Shown here in pieces: positions 11,801-20,171 of a stretch of DNA of 64,000 bases. Location of the stretch: contig NC_133123.1 of the NCBI RefSeq assembly GCF_033568475.1, positions 155,139,753 to 155,203,752 of the forward strand. The letters are read 5' to 3'. The notes under the pieces were generated by a model. It did no database searches, was not told the origin of the DNA, and saw nothing but the letters and a program-made list of their open reading frames with translations. Both the position numbers and the translations under genes were made by a program. Position 1 is the first letter of the stretch. Every line of letters starts with the position of its first letter. The DNA comes from Henckelia pumila. Taxonomy: Eukaryota > Streptophyta > Magnoliopsida > Lamiales > Gesneriaceae.

Positions 11801-12729
11801 CTTGTCATCACCTGCAAATCATTGCAAATGTGAGATCCACATCCGGTATCCAATACCCAAGAAGTTGTATTAAGTGAAATGTTTATTTCAATATAGAACA
11901 TACCCTTTGCAGTTCCCAACTGCTCTAGATATTCCTTGCAGTTGCGCTTCCAATGACCCGGCTTCTTGCAGTAATGGCAAACATCCTTGGATTTTGCATT
12001 GTTTGAAGCCTTTGTCTTGTGCTTCTTCTCGGGCTTGACTTTCTTGGGTGGGGCAGAACGTTTCTTGCCCTTCATACTTGGCCCCTTCTTAGCAGAAGAT
12101 GAGGAGCCCACCAAGAAAGCTGGCTTATCCTTCTTAAGTGTGGATTCATATGTAACGAGCATATTGACCATCTCTTCAAGGGTGGCCTCTATCTTGTTCA
12201 TATTAAAATTTATCACAAATCCATCAAACGAAGAAGGAAGAGACAGAAGCAGTAAATCCACGTTGAGTTCATGCTCCAACACCAAATCAAGGGTCGCTAA
12301 CTTTTGTATGAGCCAAATCACTCGTACCCCATGATCACGGACCGAAGTCCCTTCACGCATGCGACACGTCATCAGCTCCTTAACAGTAGCGAACCTTTCA
12401 GCCCTCGATTGAGCCCCAAAAAGTTCCTTGAGTTGAGCGTGAATGTCAGCAGCATTCACGGTGTCCTCAAATCGCCTCTGGAGTTCATCAGACATCGAGG
12501 CTTGCATATAGCATTTGGTCTTGATGTCATGGTCCCACCATGCATCAAGTTTGGCCAATTCCTCCGGACTTACATCAGCTGGTGCTTCCTTCGGAGGTGC
12601 TTTCTCTAACACGTAGAGCATTTTCTCCGAAGTCAAGACAATCTTCAACTTCCGGAACCATTCCGTATAGTTGGCGCCAGTCAACTTGTTTTGTTCGAGG
12701 ATCGAGAATAATGGATTTCGCGAATTCAT
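8815..12729 (-). CDS. Copia A gag-pol polyprotein, intact (1,304 aa)
   Basis: A single frame holds every domain in copia order. The gag capsid domain is at ~15-200 (UBN2-like), the CCHC knuckle at 251-264 (CHYCKKPGHWKRNC) and the aspartic protease around D294 (LDTGCGSH). The GAG-pre-integrase motif LWHARLGH is near 433-440. The integrase catalytic triad is D495, D558, E594, with the expected 35-residue gap between the last two. The reverse transcriptase spans ~810-1050 with YVDD at 977-980, and RNase H spans ~1130-1270 (GYTDSSFQSD, TTEAEYIAA, KHVLRKYHIIRE). The ATG at 12729 gives a typical copia start (MNSRNPLFSILEQNKLTGANY). No stop or frameshift is present, and the length is normal for the superfamily. 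The protein would be self-cleaved to make particles, cDNA and integrase. Lineage within copia was not determined. Confidence 0.95.
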   Translation of the reverse strand: MNSRNPLFSILEQNKLTGANYTEWFRKLKIVLTSEKMLYVLEKAPPKEAPADVSPEELAKLDAWWDHDIKTKCYMQASMSDELQRRFEDTVNAADIHAQLKELFGAQSRAERFATVKELMTCRMREGTSVRDHGVRVIWLIQKLATLDLVLEHELNVDLLLLSLPSSFDGFVINFNMNKIEATLEEMVNMLVTYESTLKKDKPAFLVGSSSSAKKGPSMKGKKRSAPPKKVKPEKKHKTKASNNAKSKDVCHYCKKPGHWKRNCKEYLEQLGTAKGMFYIEINISLNTTSWVLDTGCGSHICNDLQVMTRSRRLRMGETQLRLGNGSRVEATAIGDVCLTLQNGFKLLLRDVLFVPDLIKNIISISMLDRDGYSCNFVNGICNIYKNECLIGNGQLENNLYNLKLKDVPINYIDKPATTNKRKIDSQNPANLWHARLGHISSRRMNKLVGEGMFDMSDINSLPTCESCLKGKMTKSPFKGKPERSQNLLDLIHTDVCGPFRVGTQHGHTYFITFTDDYSRYGYLYLMKYKSEAFEKFKEFKAEVENKLGKSIKALRSDRGGEYLSTEFLDYLKENGILSQWTPPMTPQLNGVSERRNRTLLDMVRSMMSFTELPPSFWGYALETAVLLLNNVHTKAVDKTPYELWNGKAPKYSYLRIWGCPAYVKRTVGDKLDSRSSLCYFVGYPKNSIGYYFYYPAETKVFVSRNATFLEKEFLLDKKGEMMELEEVREEPEIQNNDPTPQEPLPDTPEPRRSERTSRPPVRYGLLLEGDQDEPDIGCDPRNFKEAISDADSNLWLEAMQSELDSMHTNQVWSLVDPPDGIVPIGCKWIYKRKLGPDGKVLTYKARLVAKGYTQRQGVDYDETFSPVAMFKSIRILIAIAAWYDYEIWQMDVKTAFLNGDIKEEIYMKQPEGFTSMGSEHKVCKLQRSIYGLKQASRSWNQKFDETIKDFGFIKNPEEPCVYKKVVKDAVTFLVLYVDDILLIGNDVGMLQSTKIWLSGRFSMKDLGEASYILGIQIYRDRSKRMIGLTQSTYIDTILKRFSMDGSKRGHLPMCHGVSLSKSMCPKTDAEIENMTHVPYASAIGSIMYGMISTRPDVAFALSVTSRYQANPGQMHWKAVKDILKYLRRTKNMFMVYGGRDLKLEGYTDSSFQSDLDDSKSTSGFVFMLNGGAVSWKSSKQDTTADSTTEAEYIAASAAAKEAVWMRKFVQELGVIPEFVGPVPVFCDNTGAVAQAKEPRSHQRSKHVLRKYHIIREIVERGDITVERVASADNIADPLTKPLPGPLFDKHREAMGLRSMTSWL

Positions 12730-12919
12730 TGTATGAAATACTGAAATGAAAAACAGACATATATCAATGATTGTTTAAGTAATTTACTAAGACATAAAAT
12801 AGGCGAATTTAATTTTATGAATCTCACTCCCACTATTTTAACGATTTCACCACCCTCTAGTGAAAACGGGAAACTTTTCCTTAGTGAGAACATGGAGTCC
12901 AATTGACAAACTTATGGTC

Positions 12920-13200
12920 CCGAATAATATCAGCCAACCATAATTCTCAAAAGGTAGAGCCCAATTGCTTCCAAAGCAACCCCCATGTATTTACCTCATG
13001 TCCAATAAGGGCCCAATAATATGACGCCGTTTAAAGTGACATGTCAAGATGACCCATCAATATTAAGTTGTGATGGACGGTCGCCATGTGGATCCCCCAA
13101 TAATATGAACCGATCCCATGGGAGTTCCACCCAACTTACAACATTTGTCGATCCAATGTACAGCTTTCCGACGGACGGGCCCCCCCAATAATATGAGCCG
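12920..13200. repeat. Dispersed CCCAATAATATGA repeats in copia A leader
   Basis: Variants of CCC(A/G)AATAATAT(G/C)A followed by CC or GCC occur around 12921, 13012, 13097 and 13185, with similar GGGNCC words around them. The corresponding part of copia E (42195-42490) has the same series, there with a longer poly-C run at 42461-42475. They look like decayed tandem units. Confidence 0.6.
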
Positions 13201-13879
13201 GACCGTATCCGCGGGTAGCATCACATACATTGACCGTTGATGGAAGGTAGGAACATTTAAACAAATTTAAATTTCCTTTATTTATCTTGATATCAATTTT
13301 AAATCATATTTAAAATGAGGGATTTTTAATTATAAAAATTTGTCTCATCATAATCATTTTATTGCATGCTTGCCGGATTCACGCAATTATGTCTAAAACA
13401 TGCATACAATCATAATATCATATATTATATAGGATGATCGATTCCATTTCTAATTGACCCGTGGTTGCCAATCACGAGTCTTAGTCCAATCCTAGGTAAT
13501 ATGCAGTATGCAATGCAATCCTATTACATGTGCTTCCAATTTACATTTCTTCAGTCTTTATTGTCTGCTGGGCCCACCATCTTCAAATCTTGATCTCCCA
13601 CTAAATCTAATGTATTTACAATAAATAACAATGACAAGTAGGGGATACATTTTTAGGGGGTGGGAACGGGCCATAAACCAAGCCCACTTTTATTACATAT
13701 GACATTCATACTGGGCCATAAACCAGGCCCATTAATAAAACCAACAACAATAAAAACAAATGTAAATTCCTAACATACACCTACAAAATTGGTCATGGCA
13801 ATCGATCATCCTTATCCAATAACATTTAATTCAAATTAATTTATTGGATAACATGCAGTGGCAATTCAAATTTAAACAG

Positions 13880-14010
13880 GATAAAATCATATTTTATATA
13901 TAAAATCTTATTTTACATATAAAATCATATTTTATCTCTTTATCAAATAAAATCATATTTTATCTACAAAATCCAATTTTATAGATAAAATCATATTTTA
14001 CTTAATATAT
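13880..14010. repeat. AT-rich tandem repeat (TATAAAATC-ATATTTTA units)
   Basis: Six or so near-copies of ATAAAATCATATTTTA follow one another. The unit is itself partly self-complementary. Copia E retains only a short version (43145-43170), so the array has expanded in A or contracted in E. Confidence 0.7.
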
Positions 14011-14245
14011 CCATAAGATCAAATCTTATCATCAATTGTACCAAAAATAATTGATTTCAAAATTCAATTTAAGGATAAAATATTAAAATTTTCCAAAAAT
14101 TCAAATTTATCCAAAAATCAATTTTAAAGTTTACGGACTCGAACAATTCGATCCGAAATCTCGTGAACCAATCAAAAACAATTTTTGACCGGACCAAAAA
14201 TAAAATTTTAACATATTAAAATTAATTTTAAATAAAAAATTTAAT

Positions 14246-14435
14246 TTTTCCCGCGGGCCGCCCGGGACACTCCCGGGCCGGCCCGCACCCGTGGGCGCGG
14301 GCCGGGGCAGCCCGGCTGCCCCTTTAGGGCAGCAACAATTGCTGCCCTGGGCGACGCCGTGCGCCGCCGTGGGCGGCGCACGGGGCAGCAACAATTGCTG
14401 CCCCACCGGGCAGCGATCCAATCGCTGCCCGGGTT
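14246..14435. repeat. GC-rich hairpin cluster near copia A primer-binding site
   Basis: Five perfect inverted repeats follow each other: GGCAGCCCGGCTGCC (14306-14320), arms GGGCAGCAA/TTGCTGCCC (14327-14347), GTGCGCCGCC/GGCGGCGCAC (14359-14381), GGGGCAGCAA/TTGCTGCCCC (14382-14404) and GGGCAGCGAT/ATCGCTGCCC (14408-14430). In the RNA they would lie 120-250 nt downstream of the primer-binding site, where dimerisation and packaging signals are found in retroviruses. Copia E has GC-rich inverted repeats at the same place (43412-43525) with different sequence. Confidence 0.8.
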
Positions 14436-14550
14436 TTGCCCCCGAAAATTTTTTTTTTTTTATTTAAAAATATTTATTTTGTTTCAAAAACCGAGACTCA
14501 AAAATTTTTTGTACAATTGATTAATTTAATCGTTTGATCTGAGCAACCTG

Positions 14551-14562
14551 GCTCTGATACCA
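14551..14562 (-). other. Primer-binding site of copia A
   Basis: The minus strand reads TGGTATCAGAGC, matching the 3' end of plant initiator methionine tRNA, one base from the LTR boundary at 14564. Confidence 0.92.
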
Positions 14563-14563
14563 C

Positions 14564-16445
14564 TGTTGGAAAACTGGCGTTCAGATCAATCACGATTGAT
14601 ACCCGGTGCAGCGGAAGTTTAAAAATTTTATTATGGAACAATTCCATAGTGTGGGTATCAACCGTTCAACGATTAAATTATAAGTGTGTGTAAAATTTAA
14701 ATAACAATTATTAAATTTTACCTTCAATCTCGAAGCGAGATTATTGGACACCAACAGAATTAATCTGCTCTTGTTGTCTCTCCCTGGAACCGATGAACTC
14801 CTTCAATCAGGTCCACGAATGAGGTTTAATCCCTCTGACAGATTGCACTAGAAAATCTGTCAGAAGTTTTTCTGCGAAGAGATTAAACGAATCTGATTCG
14901 TTATTCCTGACTGCAATTCAAAATCACAGACCGGAATTTTCTCTGACAGAGTGAAGGGGGGCGGCCGAAATATGTTTGAGAGAGAGGGTAGGGTTTTCGA
15001 AAATTGCTCTCAAAATTATGACCTGTTGTGTATAATTTCTGTACTGCAATAACTTATTTATAATGCAGGCCACTAACAGCTTAGGGCACATTAGTCATAA
15101 GTTGAGGCCCGACAAGCAAAGCCCACACGTTCAGAAATTAATATAAAATTCATCGTGACTCCGATTGATGAACCGATTTCACCAATGTGCACAGAAACCA
15201 TTTCTGCACATTTTAAAGTCAAGATAAATTTTCCTGAATCCGAATTCAGTGATTTCCAAAAATGTCCATCCCTATGTCATTTTAGGAAATCCTACTCCCT
15301 TACTCTTATTTAAGAAGTCCAACTTCTTTATTCATTAAATTTAACTCTTTAAATTTAACTATCTCAACGGGGATTAAAACTCCATTACACTGTGTGACCC
15401 TCAATGGTTCAGGGATACAGCTAGCCGTGGGCTCACAACTCCTTGTGACTCGGAACAACGATTTCCGACTTGCCCAACGAATCATGGTAAAGCGCCTAGC
15501 AACATCGCCCCATGATTCCCTAGGTATCACTGATAGTGCCTACAAGAACCAGTAGATTTCGGTTAGCGTACAGTACGGTCCCTTCATCCAAATATCCCGA
15601 TCGAATCAACAACCATTGGTATATCGAGAGTCGCTCAAGATTCGATAACTATGCAATACATCTTGAAGATCCAATTAGTGACATCGCATGTGCTACTAAG
15701 AAACCATTTCTTAAATCACATCAAGTACTCTGGCCAGAGATTCGTCACACTAATATCTTCTCAGATCGCATAGGATATCCACACTCGCAAGTATGTGGTG
15801 AATCCTTGACAACAATGCATCGACTCCTATATGTGTTGTAACTGTACCCAATCCCGACACCTGATGACCCCCATAGAGTCGGTAAACGAGTCAAAGCACA
15901 GTACTAGCATATAGAGTCTCCATGATGTTTCAAGTAGTAAGGACTAATGGTGTACAACCAAAACCGCGGACTTTATCCACTCGATAAGTGATAACCACTT
16001 GGAAAGTCCGGATAGGGTAGTTCGATTATTCATCCTATGAATCTCCATTCATCATATGAATATCCATTTGCATGCTTCGAACATCTCCATGTTCCCTACC
16101 AATGAAACGTGGTACTCCGCATCGCAAATGCTAGTCTCAAACTCGAGCGATCCTTATCCTTATTCTCGGACGGCTCAATTGACTAGGAACAGTTTAGAAT
16201 ATACAGTGACTATAAGACATGTTTCATGATAGACATCTCCATGTTCTACCACATCTTACATACACTATAGTACATTCAAGGTCTTTATCAAAACAACAAT
16301 AGTATATCACAATATAACAATATGAAGAAAGATAAAGTCATTGCCATTAATAAAAGTGTAAATAATATTAAACAAAAGATTGTTTGTACAAAGAGTCATC
16401 AAAGCCCATAGCCACAAGTTGGCTCACTGGGCACCCACTCTTTCA
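14564..16445 (-). repeat. Copia A 5' LTR
   Basis: The LTR is 1,882 bp with the same ends as the left LTR. In this copy the minus-strand TATAAATA (15062-15055) is the likely promoter of the full-length RNA. Near identity with 6919-8800 marks a recent insertion. Confidence 0.93.
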
Positions 16446-16450
16446 ACTCC
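16446..16450. other. Target-site duplication ACTCC, right copy, copia A
   Basis: It matches 6914-6918 exactly and is followed by the resumed gypsy D LTR. Confidence 0.9.
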
Positions 16451-17040
16451 TAAATATTTTTATGAATAAAAAGCTATACCTTCGTCCGTCGTTAGCCCTT
16501 TGCTGTCGATTGCCTCAAAACTAGGCCACAGCTCCGCTACGATGCCTGGATCGCTAAGCCACTTTTGGATTCCCGATGGAACGTCTAGAATTCCCTAGAT
16601 CTGAGTTTGAAGGTTAAGGAATCGAGAGAGAAGAGGTGATTGGTGCGTCTAAATCTGAATCTCGGCCCTCCTATTTATAGACGGAGTTTGGATCGTCCGA
16701 ACTGGACTTCGGAGCGTCCGAACATGATCGGACCGTCCGATCTCGACTTCGGGTCATTCGAACCCAATAATACGTCATTTCTTATGTCAGCACAATGACG
16801 TTATCCATGACGACTGTCGGCAGCACGTTTGGAGCGTCCGAACCCTGACTTCGGACCTTCCGAACCCTGACTTTGGAGCCTCCGAACTCGACGACCCTCG
16901 AACGATTTTCAAGTGTTCCGAATCCATTTCCGAACTCTGTTAATCCATCTGGGACTCCCTTAATCATGTTTTATTACATCTAAACATGATCGTATTATTA
17001 ATTACTCATAAATCGTTAATTCTGGATACGGGTTACTACA
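16451..17040 (-). repeat. Gypsy D 5' LTR, outer part with promoter
   Basis: This is the continuation of the LTR broken at 6918; the two parts sum to about 1,371 bp. It contains the minus-strand TATA box CTATAAATAG (16680-16671) and, just upstream of it, a CGGA-type dyad array. It ends TTACTACA at 17040, the same outer end as gypsy B and C. Confidence 0.88.
16682..16945 (-). promoter_or_regulatory. Dyad array upstream of gypsy D TATA box
   Basis: Seven clear sites of the type TTCGGANNGTCCGAA occur, with core starts near 16689, 16710, 16729, 16750, 16830, 16852 and 16874. Steps within clusters are 19-22 bp. The closest site is about 10 bp upstream of the minus-strand TATA box at 16680-16671. 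The position in U3 suggests an enhancer, but no binding factor is known to me. Confidence 0.65.
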
Positions 17041-17106
17041 TGTCATGATTGAGTTGTAATCGTTTGTAGACATAAAATAAATTTAATGTCACATTAAGGG
17101 GGAGCT
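17041..17106 (+). mobile_element. Possible pol-end and internal polypurine tract of Sirevirus-like element
   Basis: Short sequence squeezed between the gypsy D edge and the ORF promoter. It ends with AAGGGGGAGCT (17096-17106) followed by TGTTATT. This is the polypurine-tract signature found after pol in plant copia elements; Sireviruses carry several such tracts. It could instead be the 3' end of a separate copia element whose LTR starts at 17107. The assignment is tentative. Confidence 0.4.
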
Positions 17107-17254
17107 TGTTATTAAATTCGAGCAATTTAATTTTGGATAATATAAATAAATTGTATTTATTCAAAATTAAAAAGCTCACATTTTATGTGAATTATTTGAT
17201 TTAAAACTTAAATTTCAAAATTTAAATATTTAAGGTCATTTTCGATTTTCTGAC

Positions 17255-17613
17255 TTCGGCCAGTTCGGACCACCCGAACCCTAGTTCGGAGGACCCGAAC
17301 TGCCTCGCGCATTTTCAGTATAAAAACTTTCAAATTCCCTCCAAAATTACTAGTTCGGGCCCTCCGAACTTAGCTTCGGGTCGTCCGAACTCTTAGCGGT
17401 AAAACTTCGAATTTTGACCGCCCAATCTTCGGGCCCTCCGAAATTATTCGGACGTCACGAACTGAAAATGAACTGTTCGGACGCTCCGAACACTCTTCGG
17501 GTCCTCCGAACCTTTTCACAGCCTGACAGATAAGATAAAACTTATCACCTCGGTAATCAGGTTTGGGCCGTCCGAAACTAGGTTCGGACCGTCCGAACCC
17601 CCTGCTATAAATA
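17255..17613 (+). promoter_or_regulatory. Paired-dyad promoter with TATA box upstream of the 17687 ORF
   Basis: Ten TTCGG(A/G)-type dyads are arranged as five pairs. Core starts are 17266/17287, 17356/17377, 17430/17449, 17478/17498 and 17564/17585, giving within-pair steps of 21, 21, 19, 20 and 21 bp. A TATAAATA box follows at 17606-17613, 20 bp after the last site. The ORF ATG lies 73 bp after the box, as expected for a short leader. The region 17107-17254 before it is AT-rich with no recognised element. Confidence 0.7.
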
Positions 17614-17686
17614 CCTCAGGACATCCAAATGCTTCACACTAAAATCAATACTTTTCTCCTCCTTAATCCGAAATCTAGCCTACAAA

Positions 17687-18660
17687 ATGCCTGCCAAACG
17701 CCGTCGTGATCAAGCCAACTCTAGTCGCCCTATCCCTATTCATGATCCCAACCTACCTGCTATTTCACGTCATATCCCGGACGATTACCCCACTCGACCT
17801 TTTCTACCCGGTCGTACTTTAGATGTCACCTACCTTGCGACATCTCATCTGCTGATGTTGCCTCTCATTTCAGCCCAGCATTGGGAATCTTTTTTTCAGC
17901 CTTCCATTCCAGATTCTATTTTCCCAGAGTTACTTTACGAGTTCTATGCCAACCTGGAACTCGAACTTGGCGAGGAGCTCCATATCGCCACGATTGTCCA
18001 GGGTCGGCATGTTTGCTTTTCTGTCTCCAACTTTGCTGAGTGTTTTGATCTTCCTACAGCTGGACCCAGCAACTACTTTGGTCAGGGATGGCCTCTCGAT
18101 GATCCAAATTTTGATCGAGATGAGGTCCTTTCTACTATTCTTGGTCGTCCTGCTACTGCTTCCGATGATCGTCTGCTTTTGAAGCAACTCCGTCCTGACT
18201 ACCAAATCATTCAGAAATTGATCACCACTTCTATCATTCCGCGTAGTGGAGACTCCTCCACCTGCAAATATCTTGACCTCTATGTTCTCTATCATATCGT
18301 TTCCTCTCGTCCTTTCAACCTTCCTCGATTCATTATGCAGGCAATGCATAATGCGACTAAAGCCACGAGGAAAGTTTCTCTACCTTTTGCTCGTATCATC
18401 AACCGCATTTTGACTCATTTTGACATTTCTTTTGATGGCTTAACTCCTTTTTCCATCTCTCATTTCCACACTTTCAACCATTCTACGATTACCAAGATGA
18501 AACTATCTTGGAATCCTGTCCTTTCTTGTTGGGTTAATGACACAACTCGTGCCTTTAAAAAATATCTTTCGGACAAACATTTTTAACTTCCCTATTCCAG
18601 TCTTTCACCCACTTCTCAGGCTAAGGGCTTTCCCAATGGGCCGCCTGTAGAAGAAGGAGG
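17687..18660 (+). pseudogene. Envelope-position ORF of Sirevirus-like element, 5' part
   Basis: The ATG at 17687 starts a basic N-terminus (MPAKRRRD) and a 299-codon frame. It resembles the 'putative plant transposon protein' family seen in many plant genomes (LPLISAQHWESFF, LLYEFYANLEL, YLDLYVLYHIV, FDISFDG). A TAA at 18584-18586 ends the first frame, but the same frame stays open beyond it to 18660 and continues across the gypsy B insertion at 31971. That suggests one original gene with a single premature stop, or a readthrough stop. Function is unknown. It lies between a possible pol tail and the element's 3' LTR, the location of env-like genes in Sireviruses. I see no signal peptide. Confidence 0.65.
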
Positions 18661-18665
18661 ACCTT
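18661..18665. other. Target-site duplication ACCTT, left copy, gypsy B
   Basis: ACCTT lies directly before the TGTAGTGACCC edge of gypsy B and is repeated at 31971-31975. Confidence 0.92.
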
Positions 18666-20159
18666 TGTAGTGACCCTGCATGGAATCACCTACTAACTGG
18701 CAACTAATAGCATGCATTAAACTTAATACAGCAAAATACTTAACAGAGTAAAACGTGCGGAAACATAATCCATAAATTACATATCAGCTTAGTAAAATAT
18801 ATCCAAGCTTAATATTATAGTGATACAACCATATCGAAAAACTTAAAAGTAAACATTATACAGCTATATCGAATCCTGCTGTATAATAAACTCTTCAAGG
18901 CTCCTGCTCCCTATTCCTGCCTTGAACTACCAGCTCCGTCCATCCTGCGACCTGCCCCATGGAATAGGGTGTCCAAGATAATAATTAGGACGTGAGCGCT
19001 AACGCCCAGTACATAAACATGAGTAAACATATGTATATAGTGCATGCAACATGATGACTGGTAAAGGGTCATCTGAAAAGTCATGCTCAGTACCGGCGCC
19101 ACATGAGTGCTGCCACCGCATGGATCAACCTCTGGGTGCAATCACACTCGTCAAGTACACCAGAGTAGTCAGACATAAATTTCCCCGCCGTCGCGGTACT
19201 CTCAGTAACAGACTGTCGATTATAGAGCTGAGCGGCTCTATAATCAGGTATATCAAGGTATAGGCTCAACGTGTATATGCACATGACATATGAATATAGA
19301 AAGCGATAAATCATATATCATGCCATATAATAATGCCAAATAAATGCAACATATAAACATGTATACTCACTGGCAATCTCAGTCATTGTGTACGTACCTC
19401 TAAGCTAGTTCAAGTATAGTAGGATCCTAGGTTCCAAGCCTATATTCAGAAGTTCATCGTATCATTACACAAGTTCTATAAGCCTTAACTAAGATAATAA
19501 GTACTCCCAAAACTTAAATAGATTCCCGGACCATACCTTCGTCCGTCGATAGCCCTTTGAAGTCTCTAGTCCCGGATGACTATAATCACTCCTTGGTTAT
19601 TCCAGAACCTCTATTATAACCGATAGGGCCCTCAAGTGTATAACTCATACTATATAATTGAAGAAGAAAACTCGGGAATTCGTATTCAAATTATGACTCC
19701 GAAGAGCCCTATTTATAGGAAAATTTTCGGACGAGTTCGGGCCCTCCGAACTGGGGTTCGGATCATCCGATCCAACTCACTGCCTGCATGCGAGACACGT
19801 CGAGTTCGGACCATCCGATCACCACTTCGGGTCGTCCGAAGTGTCCTAAATTTGACACTTGTCAAAAACCATGGCTGAGTAATCTTGCCTACTTGGCACA
19901 GGTGAAGTTCGGGCCGTCCAATCTTACTTCGGATCGTCCGAACTTGCCTTAACTCCGAAGTCAACAAGCTCACCTTCGGAGCCCCCGATGTGCTGAGTTC
20001 GGGCCGTCCGAAGTCCTCTTCGGATCATCCAAACTGGCTCAGAAAATGAAAATCCAATTCTTGATTCTGAAGTCCGATTAAGCCCCCGAATTGGTTAATT
20101 ACCAACCCTTAATCATGTTTACCATATTATTATCTTAAAATGGAATATGGGTTACTACA
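18666..20159 (-). repeat. Gypsy B 3' LTR
   Basis: The LTR is 1,494 bp, TG...CA, adjacent to the polypurine tract at 20160. It contains a minus-strand TATAAATA at 19717-19710 and the dyad array at 19731-20035. No independent gene is present. Confidence 0.92.
19731..20035 (-). promoter_or_regulatory. Paired-dyad array in gypsy B LTR (TTCGG type)
   Basis: Sites of the TTCGG(A/G)NN(G/C/A)TCCGA(A/T) type have core starts at 19738/19759, 19807/19828 and 19910/19930, with within-pair steps 21, 21 and 20. Three more sites lie between 19975 and 20035. The TATA box is about 20 bp downstream in element orientation. The second LTR copy of the array is at 31545-31850. Confidence 0.75.
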
Positions 20160-20171
20160 TTCTCCCCACCT
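20160..20171 (-). other. Polypurine tract of gypsy B
   Basis: The minus strand reads AGGTGGGGAGAA, ending exactly at the LTR edge. The identical tract borders the gypsy C LTR at 26777-26788. Confidence 0.88.

Larger units (their letters stand above)
12730..14550 (-). other. Copia A 5' untranslated leader, unusually long (~1.8 kb)
   Basis: Between the primer-binding site and the gag ATG lie about 1.8 kb with no credible reading frame. It holds, from gag outward: a run of repeats built on CCCAATAATATGA (12920-13200), a paired GGGCCATAAACCAGGCCC motif (13668-13735), an AT-rich tandem stretch (13880-14010) and a GC-rich hairpin cluster (14246-14435). Copia E has the same layout. Most copia leaders are far shorter, so this region probably has a regulatory or packaging role; that is inference. 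Confidence 0.75.
6919..16445 (-). mobile_element. Copia A, complete and apparently young Ty1/copia element
   Basis: This 9,527-bp element has all structural parts: two LTRs of equal length (1,882 bp), a perfect TSD (ACTCC), a primer-binding site, a polypurine tract and one unbroken 1,304-codon gag-pol frame. By eye I find only about four single-base differences between the LTRs, which means very little time since insertion. It sits in the 5' LTR of gypsy D. It is related to copia E (36700-45534), an older and broken copy. This is the one element in the window that could plausibly still be autonomous. Confidence 0.95.
2752..17040 (-). mobile_element. Gypsy D, Tekay-like Ty3/gypsy, truncated and carrying nested copia A
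   Basis: Read on the minus strand the order is 5' LTR (17040 back to 6138, interrupted by copia A), primer-binding site (6133-6122), gag, reverse transcriptase, RNase H and integrase, cut at 2752 by gypsy-1. The outer LTR edge is TGTAGTAACCC (minus strand) at 17040 and the inner edge is GGGTCACTACA at 6138. Many in-frame stops and a missing protease show it is dead. Its 3' LTR should lie beyond the left window edge. Five bases at 17041-17045 (TGTCA) are the predicted target duplication. Confidence 0.85.

Noticed and set aside
16682..16945. CRISPR-like repeat array
   Set aside because: Units are short palindromes with variable spacing in a plant LTR, spacers are not of uniform length, and no cas genes are present. 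The context is a retroelement promoter.
17107..17686. A complete LTR starting at TGTTATTAAATTCG
   Set aside because: It has TG after a polypurine-like tract, but I could not find a matching CA end, a primer-binding site or a second copy; it shares no sequence with the LTR at 32522. Kept only as an alternative reading.
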